Assembly: GCF_910591885.1 (NCBI RefSeq)
Contig: NC_063283.1
Span: 7,301,001-7,365,000 of the forward strand
Reading direction: 5' to 3'
Source: Bombus terrestris
Lineage: Eukaryota; Arthropoda; Insecta; Hymenoptera; Apidae
DNA: 64,000 nucleotides
The notes under the pieces are model-generated. The model had not been told where the DNA came from and did no database searches. It saw only the letters and a program-made list of their open reading frames with translations. Both the position numbers and the translations under genes were made by a program. Shown here piece after piece: positions 10,126 to 24,680 of this stretch; the first letter of the stretch is position 1; each line of letters opens with the position of its first letter.

Positions 10126-13100
10126 TGCATATAATGTGCAGATTTCCTGAAACTCGATGTCAAGGGATTCAAGTCGAGTAAAAGTCCGTTTAACGAACCT
10201 TTGTTAGTATTTTCTCTACTCCCTGGCTCAGCTGAAGCATCTTGAACGTTTATTTCTTTGTCTAACCACACACGGCGACGTTTAAGTGAATAACGCCGAT
10301 ACCGGGAACGATCTTTCTATTTCTTCGTAAGTGTCATGCAGAGATCATTTATCCTCCCTTCCGTTCCGTTAGATATCGCGCTGACGTTGAATAAAGAACA
10401 GAGTTTTTATGTATCCTTTAAGATTCTTTTGGAATAAATGTAGTTAGCAATCGGCTCCTCGATCGAGTCGCGATTACGAGTGGAACTTATTAAAAGAATA
10501 AATAACATGCAGCAGTTTTCAGCAGCAAAATATCATGTGGCAATGCAATACAATACCTTTTTAATACGAATTTCCAAATTAGGGATTAGAAATATACGTA
10601 TTTTTTCCTAAATTCTCCATACTTAAGGCGTAACAAATGCTATTTAACCGGAATTAACAAACGAGGGCGTATAAGGAACGAGTGAGTTAATTGTCAAGTG
10701 ATTAAATTTTGATGCGCAAAAGACTTTTGTCAATCTTACCGAAAGATCAAAATCGAGCAACGATTATTTCGATCTTTGTCCACTGCCGCATTGTGCAACG
10801 TCAGTGCGCGCGATCTCCAAAGGAAACACCGTTATGTAAACGCTGGTGTCGGTGCAATGAGAAGCATTTTTCTTACGGACGCGCGTCAATGACCGTAGTA
10901 GCTAGTGCTGGAATACGCCTTGGCGGATAGAGAACGTTCGTTCTCTTTTTTTCTCGTGATAAACGAACCGCGCTTTTAACCTTCGGACAACCTCGGCGAG
11001 ACAAACCGCGTGCACCACTTTCGCTGATGGATGGAACGCAAGTGAAAGATTGATTCTCGTTTAATGACTGCCATGGACCTTTTTGCTCGTGGCCCTATCG
11101 TGCGGTATATTAATGCCGTTTGCGTTTGCATAGCTTACTTGCATGCGTGGTTCATCTTCTTAGCCTGGTTTTCAGTGTAATTTGATTATTAGTCAGCGGA
11201 TTTTCACGTATTTCTAGGAAATTTGATAGCGAAAAATTGCACAGAACGCGCGCAATATTACAAAATATAGAAAATATACAAATTAGTATTTTCTGTGATA
11301 TTTATCAGGTAAAACGATCTTTATCGAGATCCTACTTTTTTAATCTGAAATATAGGAATTTGCATAAAGGTCTACGGTCTACTGATTATTCCATTTTGGT
11401 TATCGATTATTCAACGTCCAATATCGGTATTCGGTTTGGTTATTCAATTATTTGTTACATCATACGTGAGCGCAAGAAGAGTGCAGACCTTGTGGCTCAT
11501 CAACTAAGCCGGAACTTCGAACGCTGGTAAAATTCGTCGTTTCGTTGAAATTATGAAATAACGGAGTTTTCGATTCTCTAATTTCTATCCTATTTCACTG
11601 TTTCGACAGACACGCGAGAACAATTACATATCTTGTACGAGTATGTGTACGCATTTCGGTCTGCAGACGTTTCATTCGCTAGAATTACGGTCCATCAGAA
11701 CGTCGTTCTTGACCATAGCATAATTCATAGGATTTATCGAAACGACGTGTGTCAAAATTTTTCTCCAACGTCTCTCGACCATTTCGCCATATAACGCCAG
11801 CGACCGCGATTGAAAACGTAGAAAATGAGTAATAGAAGTTACGAAAGAGGTTGATGGCGGGGAATTTCTCAATCCGCGATATATAGATTTCAAGGAAATT
11901 TTTACACCAGGTTGCCCCCGCGTAACTTTTCAGACTCGGTTCAGAACGCTGCGTCGTATCTGATTTTCCCCGAGGCGCGTTTAAATCAACGCAAACGATC
12001 GGAAAAAGCACTTCCCACGGTTTATAGAAGAGATAACACACATAGCCTGGCAGTCCAAACACGTATTAACTCTTCCCATTTTGACTAATTTATAGCTTGG
12101 GAGATCGCCAGCTACGGTTATATACGGATACGTTTATATCTGACATTTATTTCGCGGATATTTCTCCCTTCTCCCCACGGTTCGCCAGAAGGTATCGAGA
12201 GAAATGTCATCCGTACAAACGAACGAACAAACGAAAGAACGAAACGTACCCCGTGCAGGATAGACATCACGATAATGTGTTGCAAATCTCTGCAGTTGGT
12301 CCATCTTTCCACGGTATTTTGCATGATAGAAGGAGCACGAGTTTTCGAGCTATTCTACTCGTGTTGCAGTAACTGTTGCGTGGGAGTTGCGAATGGAAAT
12401 GAAACGAAAAAAGAAAGAGAGGAAGAGGGAAAAAAGAAGAAAGTTTCTTCGTTATATGGTCTCTGTTGTTGCATAACCCGTGTGATGCAACGAATAATTT
12501 TTCTTGAATAAGAATAGCGTTCTTTAGCTTCGTGCACACCGCTTGTTTTGGGTCGACAGCACGAAAATAAGAAAATTGCAGTCGCTGTTGCGACGCGGAA
12601 TCTAAATTGTGTTATTCTAACGTGCAGACATTGCAGTTAATTTACTGTATTCGTAGCTGTAAATGCGTCTCTGTACAACTACGCAGGAATGCGAGAAATA
12701 TTCCGTACAATTGTTGCGACGAGTCGTCGATTTTCTACTTTGATACATTTCTTTTCCAAGACATCGGATATTCATGGAAAGTAAACGTGGAATGTATTCT
12801 ATCGCGCGTTGTGTCAATTTTGCATTAAGAGAGAAACAAAATTGGACGAATGAAAGGCAAACGAGGATTAAAACAGCTGAACTTGGTCTGATTTTAATCA
12901 GAATAGAAAATGTCGAAAGAATAATTATTCTGTCTTATCTTCATCCTCGTTCAAAACGAAACTATATTTTCAAATTCCAAGTAACTTACGACCAGTTCAA
13001 ATCGTTAATTCTATAAAATCTCCGACGTTACAACAAATACATATCCACCAGCGAGAAAGGAACACAAGCCTGGGGCAAAAATTGTGAAAATAATATCAAG

Positions 13101-16100
13101 GAAACGCCCAGGAAATGTTTCAGCAAAATTTTTCCTTCTTTCTTAGCGAACAATGAGCGATAAAAGAGAAAAAGGGGGACGATTTCTTTTCGAGACAACA
13201 AACAGAAAGAAATGGCGAAGGACGAGAAAAATAGAAGTTTCATGGACTTAACAGGACCGTCAGGACCGAGAGACGCGAGGTACGGCATTGAAAGGCGTCG
13301 TTAAAGTGAAATTAATCGTGATCCGTGGCCAGGGTCGACTCCGTTTCGTCGTAATTAATCGGCCGTTTCGCCAACTTTAATTGTTGAGCAGCGAAATACA
13401 CGGTGATTCTCTCGATCTCGAGCGAGACGATCGCTTCACCGAGCTTTAGCGATCCTCGATCCTTTTTTCATCGTTGTTGGATAGTAAATAACATGGAATG
13501 GCGAATGACAGTCTCGTGAATTGGTATCTTGATCGGACTGGACCAGTTTCGAGAAACGTGATACACTTGAGATTGCAGTCGTGGTGTTCCGATGAAAAAG
13601 ATTGTGAACTTTTTGACCATGAAGTATTCATAGAAATAAGCAAATGAATTTTCTCTGTTATCTCTTCTTGTCAATTTTTATATTTGTTTAATTTTTTGTC
13701 GCTTTTTAATACCGGCAAAAAGAAGTAAAAATAATTCAACAGTGGTGTTTGTTTCGTTGTATCATTAAATTTCACGAATTTCAATTCGTACCTCCGTTTT
13801 GATATATTTTATAACGCGTAGCTATCGATTTTTGTATAACATGAGATTGCTTTTTATTTTATATCTTTTTACTTGGAAATTTTTAAACAATGCCATGTTG
13901 CTAAAAACAAGGTGGGGAAAAATAATTGTTCGAAGACGATAATTCGTAGGTTGCGGACGAATCGAGTTACCTCGTAGCCTTTTAACTTTTTTTAGCGCAA
14001 AAGAGAAGAAAATTGAGAAGAGTCGCCGTGAGACGAGCGCATCGCGAATTATACTTCGATAGTTCGATCAAGTTTCGCGATGGCTCGATGTTACTGCCCA
14101 TAAAAATATCTATCGTAGGCGACGCCGAAGACTCTAGTCAACTTGATGACACATTTAACTCTCACTCTTTATAGTGTCAGCCATAAATATAAAGCTGATC
14201 GTCGGGAAACATTTGAATACTTCTTCGTCTTCTCTTTTATATGTACCATTCGCGAAAGGTCACTTACCACGATCATGATTATCCATTCAGATTCTCTTAC
14301 AGCGATCCAATTTACACGAAACTGTCCTTTATCTTTCTTTTTAATCCTTTTGATGTTTCTAAGTAATTTTAGTTAAAAATTTTAACGATGTATTATATTA
14401 AAAACTTGACAAGCTTGAGTAGATGTTTGTGAAATAAACATTACGTGGGAAAATATTTAAATACGAAAACTGTGAAAATTATCTAGAACAATTTTTATTG
14501 AAAACTTGTAAACAATTTGATATTAATTATTATGATGATGAAGATAAATTAAAAAAATTGAGAACGTCTGTGACAGACATAATAAATATGACTACCAGCA
14601 TAAATAGGAAATAGTCGACTCTTGTTAGACACGCTTATTATAAACGTCACGTGTTCTTTATACGAAATTTATAGACACCGATCAGACATTAGAGTGTATT
14701 TTCAGGATAGAACGGAATAAGACCATACTGGATCTTATGCATACCAACGATACGATTTATGATACGACGGCCTATAAAATAATAGGCAATAGACAGATTC
14801 TGCTTTTTCATCGTAAAGGTCTTCTTGTCGAACTTATGCATCACAATGAGCTTCCTTTATACTTTATACGATGAAAATCAAACGTATTCCAGGGTTTTCC
14901 TATTCCTGTTTTAAAATACTGATTTTCCATCCCTTGCGACATTTACTTTTTATCTTTTGCCATTTCTTTTTCAAATACGTTCGTTTGACAAATTTTCAAT
15001 TTTAAATGGAAATACCAAAAAAAGAAAAAAAGGAGACTTTAGTGTTACTTATCATAAAGTAACGAAATAATTAACAATTTAACGTTACTATTTCAACCGC
15101 GTGGTAATTTTAAATTTATCTCGAATCCCATTTTTATGTAAATTTTTTACCAACGCCGGATGAAAATTTTTTTAATGAATTTATCATGTGAACCGCCATA
15201 TTGAAAATGAAAAAAAGAAATATAGATTAATCCAGTTATTTCGCCAGATTTATAATAGCTTATTTCATTTTCTTCCGTTTCTATTTCAATCCACTTTTGC
15301 AAGAACGTCAAGTACGATTAAAATCAAGAGTAAGCTTCGCTATAATTTATCCCCGAGTTTCCAAAGTTTCCAGCGATGAACGTCACATCCCAGCCTAACA
15401 TAGTAAACGAAACTTACTCATTTTCATTAACGCTTCCACAGTTTATTCGCTTCCTGTTTTACCGTATTCTCCGTCAAACGAAAGCGAATGTATTCCAATT
15501 TCAAGCTAGGATAAGACAAACGAGTCGGAAACTTTGCCAACACGAATGCAGGAATTTCAATTGATATTACGAAGAACAGATCTCCTCTCTCGAGTAATGA
15601 AGCTATTCTTTCAAATTTTTATACGGTATGTGGAAACACTGCTCGGTTATAAATTAATTATATTCTTTTCTTTATACTTGACAAATTGTGTTTTTGAAAA
15701 AGTGGCGATATTTTATTCGATAAAATGTTCTTGGAATTCTACGGAAACGCATTGCCAAGAAAATCTGAAATTTCACGATGAAATTATTCGAAAACTCAAC
15801 GACTCGGTAATATAAAAGTTAATTTCATATTAATTCTACGGAAGCAGAACGAACAGTGCTAATCACGAATCACAGAAAACGGTAACAAACGAGGTGAACT
15901 TTTAATTCTGTCTAAGCAGTGTATTACGATTTACTCGAATCTCCAAGTATCGAAGCTTTCTAAACGACCCGTAGTAGTCCTATAGGGTAATCACATCGCG
16001 CGTTACCACGCTACAAAATAAATACAAATTCCGCAATCCCGCGGAGACACATCGAATCACCTCGCAACCGAACAAAATCCACCATTTCTCCTAGTACTCT

Positions 16101-19100
16101 TCTCTCACGCAAACAACGTGAACAGCAAAGTTCTCCGAGCAACCTACGTCGAATCTTATTTATTTACCGAATAATACACAAGCGGAACCTACGAGCGACG
16201 AAATGCTTCACGAGGATCGAGTAATTAATTCAAGACGAGGGACCAAACGAAAGCACGAGCGACTTAATGTCATTCGCGGCGCGTGGAGGATACTATCAGG
16301 ACTTTCGAGGCGGCTTCGACTCACGAATGCAATCTCTTTCCATTGGAAACGGTGTTTCTCCCGCCGCGACTATCGAGGATTGCAATGAAATGTTTATAAT
16401 GGTGCAAACACACGCGTGCGATCCGAATGAAATCCCAAACTCGTTTGTATGCAAATTCCACCGCCTAGCCCTTCCCCCTTTCTCAGCCTGTCTTTCCACG
16501 CGTTCTTTCGCTTCTATCCCTCTTTTCTTCCATCTGCAGAGCCACCCTCGCGTACGTGTGCACCCTCCGCTATAGTAATTAAGCGACGCTAAGAGGTTCC
16601 TGCGTTTCCCCATTCTTACCTTAGGCAGTTCGCTTTAATTGTTACGCGTCGATTGCACGCGTGAAATTTTTTAGTTTTCTTTTCTTCTCTTTTTTGTTGT
16701 TGTTTTTTTTTTTAGTTTTTAACGTTGAGGGATAGGTTGGTGAACGATTTTGGAAATTTTATGAGAAATCGGGGGTGGTTTCGCGAGATAAGGGGATGGT
16801 CGGTAGGACACAGCGGGTCCAGATTAGCGGAATATGGGGATCGTAATATAAAGTGGAATAGGGGTTGCGATAGCAGGTTTTTAAGGGGTGATCTCTTTCT
16901 TGCTTTGTTTGCTAATAATCCGGATATGTTTTGAATTCGGGAGTTTTTACGAGTCCCAGAGAATCCGAAGTTCGTTTTTACGTCTCGATTGTGATAGCGT
17001 TGATCTAGATTTTTAGATCGGCCTTTGGATAAGAATGTCGTGACTTTAATTACATCAAAAAAGAAACATGAAAATATTCGTTCTCGAAGTATAGTAGCCA
17101 CATTCCGGATATACAGGCTATTTTTATAAATTTGAGTACAAATAACGAATTGTTATTTCGTATGATGTCACAGTGGGTCAAAGTGACTAGCTTCGATACT
17201 TTTGAAATGTACATTCCTATAATGTCCTAGTTAGAACCTAAAAAAATTACGCATCGTTGAATTTTCCAATCTTTCAATCAATCTATTCAACGAGAGTTTT
17301 CTGTCTCCTTTCTCGTTTAGTTTATTGACTTGATTTATCGATATCCACGGAATTCTATTCGGTTTTAAATCTTCGAAATTGAATATGTAACGCCTGCCGC
17401 AGATACGTGTGAAATTCACCCGCATCTCGTTACATACGAAATTTTGTCAATAATGATACCATAACGGTGATAGCCCGACGCAAAGCGACGATCGTTATGA
17501 TATGGAAATCATTATCGACGCTATTGAGGCACGTTTATGCGGTGTCCGTTCCTTTAATGAATCTATTCGTAATTTTACGTGCGTTTGTCTCCATTATGAG
17601 CGAAATTTCGTTAGTTCTTTCCAGACATAGGAGATAATTCTATTGTACATTGGAATCATTATAATTACTCGAAGCATATTAAATTACAGGATGGGGAAAA
17701 AAGAGATAGAGAATTATAAAAGCACATCTAGAAATAAGTAAAATATGAGGAACATGAGTTTTTTAATTAAAGCCTCGTTTTTTAGAAAATCGTGCATGAT
17801 ACGCGCGTATCTGATAAAATTCCAAATTCGACTTTCTGAAAAACGAATCTTCAGATGAAAACGATGCTCCAAACGAACAAATTCTATTCCAAATATTGTT
17901 TATTTATTCGAATTATCCTCGCACGTAGAATAATCTCCAGTTGCATTCTACTATACTGTGCTACATAAATCTGTATTCTTTTATTCTGTAAAATTATCAA
18001 CACGCATTTATCGTGCAATTTCTACAGTTTCCACGGGGCCCTTTAAGGTGCACATTTTGTAAAAGGTAAACGCCTCGAAACGACGAACCCGCTATCCATC
18101 GAGAAGCCGCGCATCCTTGATGGATCTTGCGATCGTTTTTCAGAAAATTTCGTGTAGAAACTCGCTCCGTTTCCAGGTCACCGACAGCGTCAACGAGTTT
18201 CCCCGCGAAGCTTCCCGATTTCATCGTATATTTCCCATTTTTAGAAAGAGTACCCCACGTTCGTCGAGCTATCCAGTTCCAGCCAGCGCGGGCAAATTGC
18301 GTTTCGTATCAGCTCCGAATTGCGGATTTGGCGAGCGAAAGCGAGCAAAGAAGGGAAAATAAATGGCCATCGGGGAATCTCGAGGACACTTTCGGACGAA
18401 CGAGAAATCGTTCTTCTCCTGTCGCCACTGTACCAGGCTCGTTTAATTAAAAATTAACGCGATCAACGCGATGCAAAATATTATGCAAGTTGGGGAAAGT
18501 TTCGCCGAGAGATACGATGTACGAGGGCAGTTAATAGGCGAGGATTAGCCTGATTTGTATCTGGCAGAAGGGTTTCTTAGTTCTTCCTTAACGTCTGTTA
18601 ATTTTGCCTCGTGCAAAAATTGGGAAAACTTGGAATTTAATTAGCAATGGATAAGAATTTTAAACTGTTTCTACGTGGCTAAGGAACAATTTTTGTCCCG
18701 AGTGTTGGAGCAAAAAGTAAATTATTCTGATCGAGTTGTTTACTTTAATCCGGTTGCATTCTTTCGGCTATTTTCGATCAAACATCTCTCAGTATTTTCG
18801 GTATCAGTATCTTCTAACATTAAAAAATATTTCAAATTCGAGTGAAATATGGAAAGGCTGTTATTATTGAAAGGATCATTGCCAGCAGTGTGAATGTTGT
18901 TTTCAATTTTACGCTTGATATTTTCTCAAAATATTACAAGTCTTTTTTGTTGCTAAAATGCAAAAGTACGAAAATTCGAATATCGTAGCAGAGTTAAGAA
19001 ATACTCATTGTAGGATTAGAAATTATTTACGATGGAGTCTCGGTTATTCGAAGTTCCGTATTATTCGATGTGCTCTGAACTTTACCATAACTTCATAGCA

Positions 19101-22100
19101 TTACTTTATCTCTTTCGAAATTTTAACACGAAGAGTACGAAAATGTAAATAGTTAGGTACTGTGAAAGCAATTAATCAAACTTTCAACAGATTAAGTAAT
19201 TAATTAAACCTAAACGCATGTACAACATTATATTATCAAAACGTTATCTACGATTTTATTATGCGATTTATGAACGCTAATAAACCTTTCCGAGTTCTCG
19301 ATTATTCGAGGTAGGTCCGTTCCACATCATCTCGGATAATCTATTGTATTAACAATAAACGAGAAGTTACGTCGTTCACGAGCAGTATAAAATTAATTTA
19401 CTACGTTAAATAGCTACAACGAATTTACTATTTTCCAAGTAAATACATTACATTTTCTTCATCATCTGTTGAAAAGACATTTCTTCTGTCTTTGATCAAT
19501 TTTCGAAACGAATGTTTGACTGGCACTAGAGAAAAATCGAAGAGGCGGAAGTTGGTGAACTTTAACACGGCCGTTACCATCCTCCACCACAGAGAATTAT
19601 GTGATACTTCGATTCAAAACACGTTTCTCTGTTAGACCGTAAAAAACTAGAACAAACATGTTTATCGCGTGTTACAGGCGCTGCAAAACATTTCCAGCTG
19701 ACTTCAAAGAGATTTAAAATTATTTCTCCGTTCGTGCGTTGCAAAAACAAGCCGATCGTCTTTCCAATGCTCAAATTTTTCATATTAGAACAGAAAACGT
19801 CGTGTTTGATATTGGTCGATCACATTTAAATGAATCGCTCGAACTGTAATAGCGTTCGCAATTTTGAGATCGTAAAAGGAAATTTGTTCAAAAAATGGGT
19901 CGCTTATATTATAAAAAATTGACAGAACCGAGTAGCAATGGTTCTGGACGGATTGTATATAAATGAACAATTTTTATAACGAATCTGAGGATGTAGTCGA
20001 AAGGAATAAATTAAAAGTTGGATACTCGAGTTCTCGTGTTTCGTGGAATCCAGGAACAAGACAAAGAGGATGTTTCTGCTATAGATATTCACGGATCTCA
20101 GATTGTATTTGTAAAGATACGGCGGAAGTTTGGAATTTTCTAGGGAAACTCTAATCATCTTATACTCGGCCCTTAATCACCTTACTCGCTTTGTTAGTCC
20201 ATGCTTCGTGGAACGCTTAAGTTCACTGCAGCGTCGATGAAAGCTCGTTTCTCAATCCTATTCGCTTCTTATTCGAACTACCCGTTTCCGTGAAATCGGC
20301 ACTTGTCTACTTGGAGCTTAGCAAATAAATAACGGTATCAACGATGAAAATATCGCAAGCAATTGCCATCCATTTAAAAACTACCCGACTCTATGCTAAA
20401 TATAATTTCGAATCCTGCATCCCATATTTTATTTCCGAGGTTTTACACGTATGCTTCTTTTTATCTGTAGAACTTCTGCAGCTTTGAACTCCTATCTTTT
20501 TGAGGGATTTGGTCTACCTTCTTCTTTGCAACTTCTTCTATTTCCTGGCCTTTCACCCTTTGCGATTGAATTTTTATCTTTCACGTGTTCTCTTTTTCTT
20601 TTGTTTCCTCCAACTCTCCACCCTTTGTGCTTAAACTTCTCTACGCTTTCATTATCCCTATTTCTCCTTTTTTCTGCCTTCTTCAAGGTAACTCTCCTGC
20701 CTTACGAACATATTTCTATCCTTTTTAAACGATAAATAAATAAACCGATGGTCGAAAACACGGTACGCTCGTGTAACAGTCCAACAGAAGCATTTCTAGG
20801 AAATTGCATAAATTCTGCCGGAAGACTGTAATTTCAGGCTGTTCCGAACGAAACTCTGACAGCCATTGAGAACTCTAGAAGCGGGGGCGGACTCGATAAA
20901 TATTAAAAATCGCGTGAATCTCTGGGTCAAGCCACGATCGAACCTTGTACTTGGCGAAACAATCCGTAGAAACAGAACGAACGCGTTTGTCGTCTAAATT
21001 CAGAGCAGATACTGTCGCGTGACCAAAGTTCTACGCAAAACCGCGTAGATTCCCAGGTCGACGATACAACGGTCGCTGTCAGACGTCGATGCCAGGAAAT
21101 TTGCCTATAAAATGCAGGTATATACCGCCGGTCTAAATCACACGGTCTGCAGATAGCACGTGTGCACCGCCGCGTATCGTGCACACCATCGTCGTCTATA
21201 TGCCATATTGGTGACGCGTGCGACGCTAAGTTATTCTGGAAATTGGCGCTGCTCCAAAGATCTTCGCCGGCGTTCTTCCTTCGACACACGAACCCATATG
21301 CCCTTCCTGTTTTCCCGTCTTTTCCTTTCCGTTCTTCGACGTCTCCTCCTGAAGTTTCCTTAATATTTCGTTCCGTTCTGTCTGCCTTTTTCGCCACTCT
21401 TAAAAGTCTGACCTTGCTTCGAATGCGTTTTCCATTATTTCTTGTGACGGCTGAATGTGCAGGAATTTACTTTGAGAATAGAGTGTGTATTTTGAAGCGT
21501 GTGGATATTTTTGGACAAATTTATTATCTTCTCGTATTTATTGTTTCCTTCTTTTGGAGTTCTCTTTTTCTTTTTTTCTTTTTTGTTTGTTACTTCAGTG
21601 GTTTTGAGTTGAATTTTGAAGCTTCTCAAATGTTTACTTCGATTCACGCACATTTTGGTTGCTTTTCTGTGCTCGGCGTTCGAACGTAGATGAATTTACT
21701 TCTAGCGGACGATATATCTTCCTAGATTTTCATTTGTCTTGTCTTTCTTCTCGAATCTTGTCTTACTCTATCATCTTTGGACTGTTTCCATTTAAATATT
21801 TTGATCATAGTCGTGTCTCTTTCGTAGATATAAATTCGTCACACGGTGCATCGATAAGAAAGCATTTTCGATATATCATGAATTTCGATATTGTATGTTT
21901 CTCGTTTCTAGACTGAGAAAATTAAACGATGTAAGGGAATTGAAAATCGACGAACGATATTTTGCATAGACGCATCGGTGAGAGTTCGAGACATCGTAGA
22001 TGCCATTTTACATACTCCAGATCCGCGTGACTCAGAGCGCCAATTTGAATATGGTTCAACTACATTTCCTTGAGTTAGCATGTTTCCCCGAGAGACTGCT

Positions 22101-23360
22101 GGAAGGATGTCTACAAGTTGCTGCTCATTTACATATTCCTCGGACCAAGAAACTCTCCTTCGTTGCCAGCAGGATTATTTGCGAAATTGTAAACGTTTTC
22201 GATTAACGATTCAGCCCTGTTACAGGGGCACGCGGTGCAAGCTATTCCAAAAATAATAGTAATTTACACATAAATTTCTGACAATCGACGCGAGTAACTT
22301 TAGATTATGCGAAACTTCCTGAGACTTTTGATTATTCGAAAACTTTTTAATGACGAATTAAAATAAGGCTTGAATAAAATGGAAATACTACGTTAAAATT
22401 AACCAAATATGAAAAAACCCCACGAAGATAATATTTACAGATTCTAAGGAACAGATTATTTATGCAAAATAAATTTACATGCATTAAGGAAATTACCATA
22501 AAAACCCGTTAAAATCAAGAATAAAACTCGTCTGTGATTACTTACTATGGAAACAAGAAGGAAGCACGTTCCATAAATCCTATCATGTCTAATATTGTTT
22601 TACGTCTGCGATCAATCAATTACTTCCGACAAGTAGGAGGACAATAACCGAAATATTCGTATTTTAAAAATAATATACTTGAAAACCATCGACCATTTAA
22701 ACAGGCTTCTCAGTCAAATTCATAGAACTCTAAACACACTTTCCCGTAGTCCATTAAAAATTTTATTTCTCAGTAACACGCGACCATTTAAATTCGCGTG
22801 TAAGATATAAATTGCTGCAATCTGTGCGACATAAAAAAAAACAGAGAAAAAATAGTAAAAGAAAGGAGTGACACGTGAACACAAGGTAAAGTGGGCAATA
22901 GCGAGGCGAGAACAATGCGAGGACACGAGCTGACCTTGTCAGTCAATTCCATCGATTGACGGCTAATAATCGTTGCGAATAGGTACTTTAGAAACAAGTA
23001 CTTTCACCGAAAATTGTCGCGATTCGATGTTACGATTAACCGGAAACCTAACCGCAAAACGGTCCCAGCCGATTGAAGTTGCACGATAAAGCCCCTATAA
23101 GGAATATATCGCATGTTACAGGCAATCTCGGCGAAAGTTCGCAATTAATTCAATTACGTTGCGTTCAGCTTAGTGTGGAACACGATTGTTTTGCAAACTG
23201 TCTGGTTACGGAGATATTTCGCCAGAATCCGTTTTATCCAAATTTCCGTGAAATTTCGCTGTTTGGTATTAATTTTCTGATAATTCAAAACCGTCAATGA
23301 AAGCCTTTCACGTATGCACGTATGTATGCATGTCGATACATCGGCCATTCAATAGCAAAC
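10126..23360. other. Long stretch with no recognised gene
   Basis: AT-rich DNA with modest GC islands near 10.95-11.06, 18.0-18.4 and 20.9-21.35 kb. Open frames of 60-175 codons occur but overlap in several frames and none carries a domain I recognise; many begin at GTG or TTG. A small inverted repeat GTTGCAT...ATGCAAC lies at 12468-12491. A minus-strand ATG frame at 17997-18224 (75 residues) has A at -3 but nothing recognisable. I cannot exclude short exons here. Confidence 0.35.
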
Positions 23361-23504
23361 CGTTAAATTTTTGAACGGTTGCTACACGATTGAAGCTTAA
23401 CGAGCCTGTTTTAATTAGGTACTATAGTAAGGTATTAAATTTTTGGATGGCCGCTACACGATTGAAATTTAACGAGTCCGGTTTGATCAGATACGGTGGC
23501 TTAG
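23361..23504. repeat. 72-bp tandem duplication
   Basis: Two adjacent copies share TTAAATTTTTG, GCTACACGATTGAA, TTAACGAG, a GTTT-AT block and a final TAC. The starts at 23363 and 23435 give a 72-bp period. About a fifth to a quarter of positions differ by eye. Origin unknown. Confidence 0.7.
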
Positions 23505-23924
23505 AGGAATCAAGAGTAATCGCGTATTACCTTTGCTACCATCACATAATTCAAAATGAAAACCCATGGAGAAAAAGTTTCATGATTTATCATATGCTAC
23601 GCTATTCTCTCATGAAATTCTTCGAATTTACGAAAATTACGAAAATTACACAAAGATTTATAAAGTGCGAATAGCGACGACGAAAATATCAAGCAAATCC
23701 GTGAAATTGTTTAATAGCCGCAACATCGAAAAACAGAATTCGACGATGGGAATTGATGAATTATACAGGTAGATTGGGGGAAATACGCGATTAACAAACT
23801 TGTTCCTAACGAGTAACGAATATTTGCATTAGCAATCGAAGAAATCATTGCAAGCACCAGAAACTACTTAATCATTCCACGAACACCTCAACGACGGAAA
23901 ACCGCCCCTAACATCGAACCGAAA

Positions 23925-23970
23925 AAGAAAAGAGAAATAAAAGAAAAAGAAAAGAAAAAGGAAGAATAAA
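23925..23970. repeat. Purine (A/G) tract
   Basis: AAAAG/AAAGA units nearly free of pyrimidines, broken by single T residues. Similar tracts lie at 41.93-41.99 and 50.78-50.88 kb. Confidence 0.75.
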
Positions 23971-24410
23971 ACGACTCACAGCCAACAAACAGCAGGCTCC
24001 AACCTCATCAACCGGGGAACTTCTCGAGAACAATCTTTAAGGGAAAGGGAAGCTTTAAAAATCAGAAGGCTGGCCCCCGCCTAGAGCAATTTAAATCACC
24101 ACGAAGACCACGTCGAGACCCGATCGCAGAGTAGAGCTTCTCCTGGCCGCAAATACTGTCCTCGAGGAACGGAGGGATGGGCGAAGGAATCACCCCGTAA
24201 ATTTGAGCGGGGGTGCGCGCGATTTCCTGGCGATACAAGTTGGCCCGAACTCCGTGCTAAAAGCCAATCTCCAGCCAGCTGCGATTAGCGTGACCGTCCT
24301 CGTCGTCTTCGTCATCGTCAACGGAGCCAGCCGCAGCCTGGGGGACGGAACTTCCGAGATAGATAATACCCCGGGATGTCCAAGTTGGAAGACCTTCCCT
24401 CCTTCCTTAG
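23971..24410. other. GC-rich stretch, no gene recognised
   Basis: The stretch around 24.0-24.4 kb is open on both strands for about 110 codons and reads smoothly in places, with a Val/Ile-rich run in the plus frame near 24290-24320. Neither frame begins at an ATG, and neither shows a known domain. Confidence 0.3.
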
Positions 24411-24428
24411 CTCTCTCTCTCTCTCTCT
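24411..24428. repeat. CT microsatellite
   Basis: Nine CT dinucleotides in a row inside a longer pyrimidine-rich stretch that runs to about 24500. Confidence 0.9.
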
Positions 24429-24644
24429 TGTCCTCCCTCTCTGTTTCTCGTCTTTCTCTTTCCCATCCCTCGTATCCTTTCCAACCTTCTTGGCTCCGGG
24501 AAGAAACCTTCGAAACTACCACACGAGCACGAAGGAACTAGGGAAACGCCACGTGGATGTGTTTGTAATTCTACTTTCCACATGATTCAATTTATTTCTG
24601 TGGCGCTTTCGGCCTGGCGACTGCTTGAAAGTCCATCGAAAATG

Positions 24645-24680
24645 TACACTACCGGCCATAAGAATTTCCACGCCTCCGAA
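24645..24680. mobile_element. Possible Tc1-like terminal repeat (solo end)
   Basis: TACACTACCGGCCATAAG followed by AATTTCCACGCC resembles ends of Tc1-like transposons (a TA target, CACTACCGGCCAAAAGT-type end). No transposase-like frame and no matching inverted copy were found nearby. It could be a relic of a non-autonomous element or chance similarity. Confidence 0.28.

Noticed and set aside
15970..16000. TATAGGGTAATC as a homing-endonuclease-like site
   Set aside because: Only a partial word match and no intron or intein context.
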